From contig DUKC01000139.1 of assembly GCA_013329495.1 (NCBI GenBank), positions 1 through 5,755 of the forward strand: DNA of 5,755 bases, written 5' to 3'. Shown here in pieces: positions 1 through 5,755 of this stretch; within the stretch, counting starts at the first letter, position 1; each line of letters begins with the position of its first letter. The notes beneath the pieces are model-generated. The model was not told where the DNA came from. It was given only the letters and a program-made list of their open reading frames with translations, and ran no database searches. Both the position numbers and the translations under genes were made by a program. Origin of the DNA: Thermoplasmata archaeon. GTDB lineage: Archaea > Thermoplasmatota > E2 > UBA9212.

Positions 1-50
1 GAACGTCTAATCTTTAATCGCCAAGTGAACAATTACAAATTAAGCAAATT

Positions 51-58
51 TTTAAATA
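51..58 (+). promoter_or_regulatory. TATA box of the Sec61-beta gene (leaderless promoter)
   Basis: TTTAAATA lies 24-31 bp upstream of the ATG at 82 and is preceded by a purine/A-rich stretch (aagcaaat, 43-50) that could act as a BRE. Archaeal transcription normally starts about 25 bp downstream of the TATA centre, which would be near position 80. The message would then begin almost at the ATG, and there is no Shine-Dalgarno sequence before it. This is seen by eye only; no transcription start data are available. Confidence 0.55.
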
Positions 59-81
59 CAAGCTTTGCTATAGTTAGATTA

Positions 82-246
82 ATGGCAAAAGAAGAGAAAG
101 GAGGATTGCATTCTTCAGCAGGTTTGATTCGCTATTTCGATAGTGAGGAAAAGACTGCAATTCCGATTAACCCAAAAATCGTGATTGTCGGAACGGCTAT
201 CATAGCTGTTCTTGTCATGTTGTTACCTAAAATTTTTCCATATTAA
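82..246 (+). CDS. Preprotein translocase subunit Sec61-beta (archaeal SecG/SecE-partner type)
   Basis: This 54-residue protein is the small beta subunit of the archaeal SecYEbeta channel, which passes proteins across or into the cytoplasmic membrane. A cytosolic N-terminal segment carries the family signature GLHSSAGLIRYFDSEE (about residues 8-23). A linker (AIPINPK) follows, then one transmembrane helix from about residue 32 to 50 ending near the C-terminus. This is the usual architecture and length. The frame stays open back to a GTG at 25, but I chose the ATG at 82: the homologous part begins with MAKEEKGG, and a TATA box at 51-58 would place the transcript start at about 80, after the GTG. 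A T5 run at 269-273, 23 bp after the TAA stop, could serve as a weak archaeal terminator. The remaining 247-430 spacer shows no gene or tRNA-like fold. folD follows on the same strand with its own promoter. Confidence 0.9.
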   Translation: MAKEEKGGLHSSAGLIRYFDSEEKTAIPINPKIVIVGTAIIAVLVMLLPKIFPY

Positions 247-397
247 GTTTGAGTTAGCCCCAATAGAATTTTTGTCAAATTTGCTGTTAATCTAGACTTC
301 CACAATGGATGTTTTTTCGATCAAAAGTAAATGTGACTTGTTGTGTCCGCCTACTTTCTCATGCTGGAACCAAATAACTGACGTAAAAGACAAATTA

Positions 398-404
398 TTA
401 TAAA
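398..404 (+). promoter_or_regulatory. Likely TATA box of folD
   Basis: TTATAAA sits in an AT-rich tract (391-406). Its centre is about 30 bp upstream of the ATG at 431, so transcription would start near 426 and leave a leader of about 5 nt. That start would fall after the alternative TTG at 422 and so supports the ATG. No ribosome binding site is evident. Confidence 0.45.
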
Positions 405-430
405 CATTCAGGTTCTTTCTTTTGAGCAGA

Positions 431-1294
431 ATGGCTAAAGTGATTTATGGAAAGGTCATTGCTGAAGGAATCAAGAACTCAGTCAAAAAAGACATGCAAA
501 GATCAAAAACATCAAGGATCCCTGGACTTGCGACAGTTTTGGTAGGAGATGATTCTGCATCAAAAATTTATATCAAAAAAAAGAACGAAGCTTCAAAAGA
601 AGTTGGTTTTCATTTTCAAAAGATTCTCTTGCCCCAAGAAGCCACTCAGAGGGAACTGCTAGGTGCAATTGAGGAATTGAATAAAAATGAAAAAATCAAC
701 GGCATACTGATTCAATTGCCCCTTCCACTACATATAGATGAGAAAAAGACAATTTGCAGCGTTGATCCATCGAAAGATGTTGATGGTTTCCATCCCTTAA
801 ACATGGGCAATACGCTTATGGGAAACGAGCATCTCGTGCCTTGCACACCTTTAGCGGTTCTAAAGATTATTGAGCATGAAAAGATAGATCTAAAAGGCAA
901 GAACGTTGTTATCGTGAGTCATTCTTATCATATAGGCAAGCCATTAGGAGCTCTAGTGCTGAACAGAAATGGTTCAGTTATAATCGTTCACGAGTACACT
1001 CCAAACATTCAAGCCCTTACTAAAGAGGCAGACATTTTGATCAGTGCGACAGGTGTCCCAAGACTGATCAAAAAAGAGTTCGTGAGACGAAACTCAATAA
1101 TAATCGACGTTGGCATTGTGAAACAGCGAGATGGATCGATTTGCGGAGACGTGGATTTTAATCAAGTGAAGAACAAAGCAAAAGCAATAACCCCTGTGCC
1201 AGGGGGCGTTGGTCCTGTTACAGTTGCTTGTTTGATGCTAAACACCTACAAAATCTTTAAAAAAGAGGTCTTCGGTCAAGATTTTGTAATATAA
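431..1294 (+). CDS. folD: Bifunctional methylenetetrahydrofolate dehydrogenase / methenyltetrahydrofolate cyclohydrolase
   Basis: FolD interconverts 5,10-methylene-, 5,10-methenyl- and 10-formyl-tetrahydrofolate in the cytosol, supplying C1 units for purine and other syntheses. The 287-residue length matches the family (about 280-300). The N-terminal catalytic domain has Y47-x3-K51 (SKIYIKKK, the catalytic lysine), Q95 in GILIQLPLP and D118 in DVDGFHP, corresponding to E. coli K54, Q98 and D121. PCTP (137-140) precedes the Rossmann domain, which contains VSHSYHIGKP (162-171), ADILISATG (200-208), IIIDVGI (223-229) and the C-terminal signature ITPVPGGVGPVT (253-264). The usual GRS of the nucleotide loop is SHS here, replacing an Arg that often contacts the NADP 2'-phosphate. 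The frame extends back to a TTG at 422, but MAKVIYGKVIAE at 431 fits family starts and the promoter position. The stop is TAA. The gene is separate from Sec61-beta (184 bp gap) and convergent with the downstream transporter. Confidence 0.97.
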   Translation: MAKVIYGKVIAEGIKNSVKKDMQRSKTSRIPGLATVLVGDDSASKIYIKKKNEASKEVGFHFQKILLPQEATQRELLGAIEELNKNEKINGILIQLPLPLHIDEKKTICSVDPSKDVDGFHPLNMGNTLMGNEHLVPCTPLAVLKIIEHEKIDLKGKNVVIVSHSYHIGKPLGALVLNRNGSVIIVHEYTPNIQALTKEADILISATGVPRLIKKEFVRRNSIIIDVGIVKQRDGSICGDVDFNQVKNKAKAITPVPGGVGPVTVACLMLNTYKIFKKEVFGQDFVI

Positions 1295-1309
1295 GAATGA
1301 ATTTGGGGT

Positions 1310-1353
1310 ACAGCTAGTAATGTTTCTCAACGCTAGAAATTATCAATAGCTGT
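1310..1353. repeat. Small inverted repeat between convergent genes
   Basis: ACAGCTA (1310-1316) and TAGCTGT (1347-1353) form a perfect 7-bp inverted repeat separated by 30 bp, in the 73-bp gap between the ends of folD and the transporter gene. A role at the shared transcription end is possible. However, the arms are short, contain the self-palindrome AGCT, and are not followed by a T-run, so this may be chance. Confidence 0.2.
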
Positions 1354-1367
1354 GCGGTCAAGCTTGT

Positions 1368-2600
1368 TTAGAGGGCAAATTGAATCTGATTTATGAAAGA
1401 TATTGTCGATATGCATATTGCAAACAGTATAGAGGTTATGCATAACCCCAGCATTATCCTCTCATTTGCCGAACCTTTCTTACCCAGCAACCCATCTTTC
1501 CAGGCGAGATATGTAGCAAATGCCGAAATAAAAGGTGTTATTATAAGAATCATGGCTTGTGCCATGACCGTTATTGGGACCGGTTTTCCTGTCAATACTC
1601 CTAAAACACCGCTGAATGCCCATAGTGCACCGAGAGCTCTAAAATGAACCTTTTTTGGATCTCTCTCTAACTTGAAAAGATCTAAAAGGCACCAGATCGA
1701 GACCAGGGTGTTTGGCAGGGCAGACGAGAGTCCAGCTGTTATGATCCCTATGGTGAACAAAACAAATGCATATGTTCCGGCTAAAGGGAGCAAATCCTTA
1801 GCCATTTCCAAGGAAGTGAATTCTGTTGGACTTATTCCTGCTATGTGTTCTGATCCAAACAGAGTTGCGGAGGCACAAGCCATAACCGCCCCACTCAGCA
1901 ATGCCATAAAAATAACAGATATTCCCGCATCCGTCACTTCCTTTTTCAGATCCTTTTTGCGCCATCCCTTATCTTTTACAACATATGATCTCATTACAAG
2001 TATTCCGCTAGAAAAGGTGGTTCCAACGCAACCCGCTGTAATCCAGCCTGAAAATTCGCCAGTTGGAATTGATGAAGCTAAATTAGCAATAGAAAAATCA
2101 GGCTTAACAAGCACCAATAGAAGAGTTATCAAGAAGCTTAATCCAAAAATCGTTACCATTCCACCGAGCAAACTTTCGAATTTCCCATAACTTCCAAAAA
2201 AGATAGCCAAGAAGATGAACGCTCCCCAAATAATAGCAGGCCATAACTTGTTCACGTCAAACAAAATTCCAGTAGCCTCAGAAACTACGCCAACAACCCC
2301 CATTGTAGAAAAGAATTGAGTCACCGCAATTCCCACGGCGATTATTACACCCGCCCACAACCCAATTCTCCTGTTTATAGAGTTAATTATAGTTTCACCG
2401 CTTGAGCAGGCCAGTCTGCCAATGACCGTTATCATCACCCACGTAAACAGGCACGAGAGCAAGACCGCCCAGTAAAGACTCATGCCATGATACGCTCCTG
2501 CGGTACTCATAGTAGTAACGCTGCCAGTCCCAATGTTTGCTCCTAGTATAAAAATGCCAGGGCCAAAGCTTTTGACTATGGATTTTGCCTTTTTAAACAT
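1368..2600 (-). CDS. Nramp-superfamily transporter with non-canonical metal-site motifs
   Basis: This is a 410-residue polytopic membrane protein. The Nramp (COG1914/MntH) fold is recognisable from SFGPGIFILGANIGTG (11-26), which opens TM1, the STAGAYHGMSLYW continuation (32-44), a long run of about 11 hydrophobic segments and the TM6 context AGCVGTTFSSG (189-199). Canonical Nramps bind Mn/Fe through DPGN in TM1 and MPH in TM6. Here DPGN aligns with G24-T25-G26-S27 and MPH with S197-S198-G199, so the usual Asp, Asn and Met ligands are all absent. It therefore probably belongs to a divergent Nramp-related branch of unknown substrate, and divalent manganese or iron uptake should not be assumed. 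The ATG at 2600 is followed by a short basic N-terminus (FKKAK), as in family members; the stop is TAA. It lies 61 bp downstream of the broken GH31 gene on the same strand and has its own likely promoter. Its length is normal and the gene looks intact. Confidence 0.85.
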   Translation of the reverse strand: MFKKAKSIVKSFGPGIFILGANIGTGSVTTMSTAGAYHGMSLYWAVLLSCLFTWVMITVIGRLACSSGETIINSINRRIGLWAGVIIAVGIAVTQFFSTMGVVGVVSEATGILFDVNKLWPAIIWGAFIFLAIFFGSYGKFESLLGGMVTIFGLSFLITLLLVLVKPDFSIANLASSIPTGEFSGWITAGCVGTTFSSGILVMRSYVVKDKGWRKKDLKKEVTDAGISVIFMALLSGAVMACASATLFGSEHIAGISPTEFTSLEMAKDLLPLAGTYAFVLFTIGIITAGLSSALPNTLVSIWCLLDLFKLERDPKKVHFRALGALWAFSGVLGVLTGKPVPITVMAQAMILIITPFISAFATYLAWKDGLLGKKGSANERIMLGLCITSILFAICISTISFINQIQFAL

Positions 2601-2632
2601 TTTTTTTATTTCACTCTATCTCAGTCTCGAAA

Positions 2633-2644
2633 TTTTTAATTAAA
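2633..2644 (-). promoter_or_regulatory. Possible TATA box of the Nramp-like gene
   Basis: Read on the minus strand, TTTAATTAAAAA lies 33-44 bp upstream of the ATG at 2600. This predicts a leader of roughly 10-15 nt. It falls in the 61-bp gap after the GH31 stop codon, so the transporter need not depend on transcription of the broken upstream gene. Confidence 0.35.
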
Positions 2645-2661
2645 GAAGCAAGCCCTGAATC

Positions 2662-4197
2662 CTATTTTAGCTTCAATTTGCCAGATTCTTTCAATGTTAT
2701 TTTTATTAATACTCCGCTAGATAATTCATCCCATACCCAACCTTCGTTGGTTGCCAAAAATCTTTCCACGGAATCGACTTCAGGTAAAGTTCTCCAGCCT
2801 GTTTTAACGGTATTGGGTTTATCTGAAAGGCGGACCTTTAGAAGGTAGGTTCGTTCGCATGGTGCTCTTGATATTTTAAAATCTAACCCACTGCTCTTTT
2901 CCTTGCATTTAAATGAGGTGTCGTCATACATAACAAACTCTGATTTTCCTTTTGGGTAAACATCCAAAATCAGAAGGCTTTTCATGTCGTCGAAGGAAAC
3001 AACGGTTGGATCCTTCACCATACTTTTGGGGACCAGTGTATCTACCTTCTCGCTGATCATAGGTATTATCGCGCCGGACTTTACAAACAAGGGCATTTTG
3101 TCGAGCGGAGCATGATACCTCACTTCTTGCTTTCCTTGGTATGCTGTTCCATTCCAATAATCAATCCATTCCCCATCCGGCAGATAGACCGCTCTCTGGG
3201 TTGTGTTCTGGTAGATCGGTGCTACTAAGAATTCGTTACCAAAGAAATATTCAAAATCTTGGTTGTATGTATTTTGGTCTTCTGGATACAGCAAAACCAA
3301 AGGCCTCATTATCGGTAGGCCTGTTTCATTCGCAATTTTTGCATAAGTATAACTATATGGGAACAATGAGTTGTGCATCTTTGCATACTTTCTGTAAATC
3401 TCCACTGTTTCATCATCAAATTTCCAGGGTTCCCTGTTCTGTCCATGGATCTGCATAATCGGGCTAAAGCAGCCAAACTGAGCCCATCTAATAAAGCAAT
3501 TTTTGTCGGGCGGGGTCCTATAGCCCCCAATGTCAGGGCTCCATATGGAAAAGCCAGACATTCCCATGTTCTGACCCGCAATTATCACAGCTGGCAGGCC
3601 GTCCCTGTAGTTGAATGAGCCCTCCTGGTCTCCTGCCCAGACTGCTGGATACTTTTGAGAGCCTGCAAACCCACTTCTCGCAAAAAGTATGTGCTCATCT
3701 ATTGAACTGTTCAAAGCTTCGTAGATCGCCTCGTTGTAGAGCAGACTATATAAGTTATGCATCTCTCTTCCGCTTTTCCCATTTGAAAAATGAGCAGCAT
3801 ATGGCACGTATTCCCCATCATCGGTCTTGAATCCGTCCACTCCCATTTCAATCAATTTCTTATGCTGGTCCTGCCACCATTCCTTTGCATCTTCATTTGT
3901 GAAGTCTATCATGCCCCCATCTCCCTTCCACCAAGTGACGATCATTGTGTTTCCTTCACTATCTTTGGCGAAATAACCGTTTCTGTCTGCATAGTCAAAG
4001 TTGCTTGCCCTGTCCTTTTGCCCTTCAACCTCAACCCAGGAGCGGACGTTGGTAAAGGGGGTGATCCAAAGAACCAGCTTGTTTCCCATGCCATGGATGT
4101 AGTCTATCATCTCTTGAGCATTTGGGAACTGCTTTGGATTAAATTCAAAATCATTGAAGGCAGTATCCCAAGGGCTGTCTATAACCAGAACGCTCAT
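2662..4197 (-). CDS. GH31 fragment 3: catalytic barrel and C-terminal domains (511 aa)
   Basis: This open segment holds most of the (beta/alpha)8 barrel and the distal beta domains. The nucleophile is D126 in GFKTDDGE (122-129). The acid/base is D190 in VWAGDQEG, 64 residues on, as in YicI (D416 and D482). Other family motifs are WSPDIGGY (219-226), RWAQFGCFSP (237-246), the conserved HG (251-252), and the post-barrel NEFLVAPIY and PLFVKSGAIIP. Its ATG is not a natural gene start: it is the Met of an internal IPMSVLVIDSPW strand. It does overlap the stop of the preceding fragment as ATGA (4194-4197), so reinitiation is conceivable. Without the first barrel strands and the N-terminal sandwich, activity of this piece alone is doubtful. 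The natural stop is TAG. Confidence 0.7.
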   Translation of the reverse strand: MSVLVIDSPWDTAFNDFEFNPKQFPNAQEMIDYIHGMGNKLVLWITPFTNVRSWVEVEGQKDRASNFDYADRNGYFAKDSEGNTMIVTWWKGDGGMIDFTNEDAKEWWQDQHKKLIEMGVDGFKTDDGEYVPYAAHFSNGKSGREMHNLYSLLYNEAIYEALNSSIDEHILFARSGFAGSQKYPAVWAGDQEGSFNYRDGLPAVIIAGQNMGMSGFSIWSPDIGGYRTPPDKNCFIRWAQFGCFSPIMQIHGQNREPWKFDDETVEIYRKYAKMHNSLFPYSYTYAKIANETGLPIMRPLVLLYPEDQNTYNQDFEYFFGNEFLVAPIYQNTTQRAVYLPDGEWIDYWNGTAYQGKQEVRYHAPLDKMPLFVKSGAIIPMISEKVDTLVPKSMVKDPTVVSFDDMKSLLILDVYPKGKSEFVMYDDTSFKCKEKSSGLDFKISRAPCERTYLLKVRLSDKPNTVKTGWRTLPEVDSVERFLATNEGWVWDELSSGVLIKITLKESGKLKLK

Positions 4198-4469
4198 TGG
4201 AATGTAAGTCTTCTCATCATGTTTACATCCTCATAAACATCCTTTTCAGAGTAATGCGCGTCCCTGCTTTTCCACGGACCAAACACCCACCTGGGTGGAA
4301 GTGCGGGTCTTCCAGTTAGTCCAGTGTACCTCGATAGGACCTCCTTCATATCTTCTCCATAAATGAAATGATATTCTAAGGTATTTGATTCAGCGACTAT
4401 TTGGTAATCCTTCATAAGATCGCTGCACATTTTGAATTGAGATTTTGTGGAACTATTCAGGTATATGCC
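4194..4469 (-). pseudogene. GH31 fragment 2: end of N-terminal domain and start of barrel
   Basis: This segment begins directly after the in-frame TAG with GIYLNSSTKSQFKM and continues in the same frame as fragment 1. It contains YHFIYGEDMKEVLSRYTGLTG and LPPRWVFGPWKSRD, a standard lead-in to the GH31 barrel. It ends at MMRRLTFQ followed by TGA. Relatives continue from the MMRRL position into IPxSVLVID, which is found one frame over. Adding one base after the CTT codon would restore a continuous reading frame. The only ATG near its beginning is at 4430. Confidence 0.65.
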
Positions 4470-4631
4470 CTAGCATGATATCCCCTCCTTATCATTCCTC
4501 AGATCCATAAAGAATGGAACTGAGACATAGGTGGAGGTCCCAAAGGTTTTAGGGGGGTCCATGTTCCACATTTCGAGTGTGTTCCCCCTTTGATCTAGGG
4601 AGTTGAATCTTTCTCCAAATCCATAAAACCT
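4470..4631 (-). pseudogene. GH31 fragment 1: remnant of the N-terminal beta-sandwich
   Basis: RFYGFGERFNSLDQRG, then TLEMWNMDPPK and TYVSVPFFMDL, are typical of the GH31 N-terminal domain just before the barrel. The piece ends at ISC followed by TAG (4470-4472). The frame stays open upstream to an ATG at 4709, but the residues encoded from about 4632 to 4709 are antisense to the GH2 coding frame and do not look like GH31, so I do not count them as part of this protein. No TATA box or genuine start lies at this end. Confidence 0.65.
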
Positions 4632-5755
4632 GTTTGATCCAGATGCTGAGGTTAGCGATTCTGATACCCTCCTAGATTTTCTCGGAGCCAAAAACGTGAG
4701 ATTCGGCATTCGAGAGGTCTCCTGTGAGATGAAAGCCTTCGATGGAAAGCTTACAAGAGTTTTTCAGATTAACGGCAAGAACGTGCTCGTGCGGGGCGGG
4801 GGCTACGTAGAGGACATGATGCTGCGACCCTCCTCAGAGCGGGAGGAGATTGCTGTTAGCTATGCTAAAGCCATGAATCTCAATGCACTTCGAATGGAGG
4901 GAGTTCGAGGCTCAAATTATCTGTACGATCTGTGCGATAAACAGGGCATAATGACTTTTGTTGGATGGTGCTGCTGTTCGGCTTGGGAAAGCTGGGAGAA
5001 TTGGACAGAGCACACCGCTTACATTGCTGAAAAGAGCCTTAAAGATGAGGTGATTCGTCTGAGAAATCACCCGTGCGTCATTGACTGGCTTTATGGGAGC
5101 GACAGGTATCCCCCTGCAGACGTAGAGAGGCGATACATAAGTGTGCTTGATGAGTATGACGGAACGAGGCCATACCAATCTTCCGCAACAAGCCAGAGCA
5201 GCGATATAGCTGGGGATACCGGGCTTTACATGGGTCCCTGGCCAGATGCTTATGCTTATCTCCCACCCTCCTATTGGTATGGAAAATTGGAGTTTAACAC
5301 CGAGGCGGGTCCTGGTGGTGAACAGATTCCGCCGATAGAAAGCATGCGCAAGATGATGCCTGAGGATGACCTCTGGCCGACCAGCGATTCCTGGCGTCTG
5401 CGATTGAGTTCAAGATTTTCTCCGCAGATGAGAGAAGCTTTAAACTCGCGGTATGGAAAGCCGACCGGATTAGAAGAATACTGCATAAAATCACAAGTGC
5501 TTCAGAAAGAAGCCACCAAGGCAATGTTTGAGGCTTATGCCAGAAACAAATACGGGTCCAGCGGCATTATATACTGGATGTTTAACTCTGCCTGGCCCTC
5601 CTTGTACTGGCAGCTCTATGATTATTATCTAATGCCTAACGGTGCCTTTTATGGCACTAAAGAGGCTTGCAATCCTTTGCATGTCCAGTACTCCTACGAC
5701 GATGATTCTGTTTGGGTTGTTAACAGTTACTATCATGGCTTTAAAAATCTGAAGG
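4627..5755 (+). CDS. GH2 exo-beta-D-glucosaminidase-like enzyme, partial (N-terminus lost, C-terminus off window)
   Basis: Exo-beta-D-glucosaminidases (EC 3.2.1.165; type enzyme CsxA of Amycolatopsis) remove glucosamine from the non-reducing ends of chitosan oligomers. A single open frame of 376 codons has no stop before the window edge. In order it shows FGIREV (end of an Ig-like domain), NGKNVLVRGGGY, ALRMEGVRGSNYLYD, GWCCCSAWE, RLRNHPCVIDWLYGSD, LYMGPWPDAYAYLPPSYWYG, FNTEAGPGGEQIP, GIIYWMFNSAWPSLYWQLYD and HVQYSYDDDSVWVVN. These track CsxA closely. The acid/base Asp in YGSD (5101-5103), the nucleophile Glu in FNTE (5302-5304) and the pocket Glu in RMEG (4897-4899) match CsxA D469, E541 and E394. 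A Ser-Asp pair replaces the Asn-Glu of ordinary GH2 galactosidases, which marks this subfamily. About 330 residues before FGIREV are missing. No convincing start exists: the frame simply opens at 4627, and the first ATG (4729) falls inside a conserved domain. Arginine codons are mixed (CGN at least as common as AGA/AGG), unlike folD. Confidence 0.85.
4632..4700. other. Junction joining two head-to-head truncated glycosidase genes
   Basis: Minus-strand GH31 similarity ends at the codon for R of RFYGFG (4631). Plus-strand GH2 similarity is secure from FGIREV (4702) and probably begins at about 4684 (GAKNVRFGIREV). The intervening bases can be read as GH2 frame but match neither family clearly. 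A deletion between divergent genes that removed both 5' ends and the promoter region would give this arrangement. An inverted chimera from amplification or assembly would look the same. Confidence 0.6.

Larger units (their letters stand above)
2662..4631 (-). pseudogene. Broken GH31 alpha-glycosidase (alpha-xylosidase/alpha-glucosidase type)
   Basis: GH31 enzymes are retaining alpha-glycosidases that release alpha-linked glucose or xylose from oligosaccharides. Three consecutive pieces together cover a GH31 protein from FYGFGERF, in the N-terminal beta-sandwich, to the C-terminal beta domains. The breaks are an in-frame TAG (4470-4472) where relatives such as E. coli YicI have Tyr (GYG), and a one-base deficit at about 4201-4206 that shifts the frame. 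GH31 similarity stops at about 4631, so roughly 150-170 N-terminal residues expected by comparison with YicI are gone and are replaced by sequence belonging to the oppositely oriented GH2 gene. The KTDDGE nucleophile motif resembles the YicI alpha-xylosidase KTDFGE rather than the WxDMNE of many alpha-glucosidases. No signal peptide can be assessed because the N-terminus is missing. Three independent lesions argue for a pseudogene; sequencing error could explain one or two of them. Confidence 0.8.

Noticed and set aside
25..81. Longer Sec61-beta starting at GTG 25
   Set aside because: The extra 19 residues are not family-like and overlap the TATA box at 51-58 that would drive the gene.
422..430. 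TTG start giving FolD three extra residues
   Set aside because: The ATG at 431 matches family N-termini, and the predicted transcript start lies after 422.
247..430. Possible small RNA or tRNA between Sec61-beta and folD
   Set aside because: No cloverleaf, T-loop consensus or stable hairpin was seen; only a T5 run and the folD promoter are visible.
1393..2190. Plus-strand open frames of 84 and 172 codons opposite the transporter
   Set aside because: They are antisense to a well-conserved Nramp-like membrane protein, lack recognisable domains and have no promoter or ribosome site of their own.
4190..4215. Programmed -1 frameshift in GH31, as known for an archaeal alpha-fucosidase
   Set aside because: There is no X-XXY-YYZ slippery heptamer at the break and no evident downstream structure, and the gene also carries a nonsense codon.
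4632..4769. Upstream extension of GH31 fragment 1 (ATG at 4709) as genuine N-terminus
   Set aside because: The residues encoded are the antisense of the GH2 frame, and no GH31-like sequence is visible past FYGFGERF.
4912..5524. Several minus-strand open frames (62-88 codons) opposite the GH2 gene
   Set aside because: They are shadows of a strongly conserved glycosidase frame and show no domain of their own.

Overview
The window looks archaeal. The first gene is an archaeal-type Sec61-beta translocon subunit. TATA-like boxes lie about 25-35 bp upstream of start codons and there are no clear Shine-Dalgarno sequences, so messages look leaderless or short-leadered. Arginine in folD is mostly AGA/AGG. 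The Sec61-beta sequence and the presence of FolD would suit a euryarchaeon such as a member of the Thermoplasmata, but that placement is inference.

Layout: a Sec61-beta gene (82-246, +) is followed by folD (431-1294, +), each with its own likely promoter. Convergent to folD is an Nramp-superfamily transporter (1368-2600, -) whose two metal-site motifs are both non-canonical. Upstream of it on the same strand is a broken GH31 alpha-glycosidase (2662 to about 4631, -). It is interrupted by an in-frame TAG and by a one-base frameshift, and it lacks its N-terminal domain. Head to head with it, and running off the right edge, is the catalytic half of a GH2 exo-beta-D-glucosaminidase-like enzyme (+, from about 4684 to beyond 5755). 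It also lacks its N-terminal domains.

The left half (1-2600) is ordinary core metabolism, secretion and transport. The right half is an accessory carbohydrate-degradation locus. It appears to have once held two divergent glycosidase genes and now has both 5' ends and their shared promoter region missing, with a junction between about 4632 and 4700. A deletion across the divergent promoter explains this most simply; a chimeric assembly or amplification artefact is the main alternative. The GH2 portion keeps all three acidic pocket residues expected of exo-glucosaminidases and has no stop in the window, so its loss, if real, is recent. I see no RNA gene, CRISPR array, insertion sequence or complete new system.
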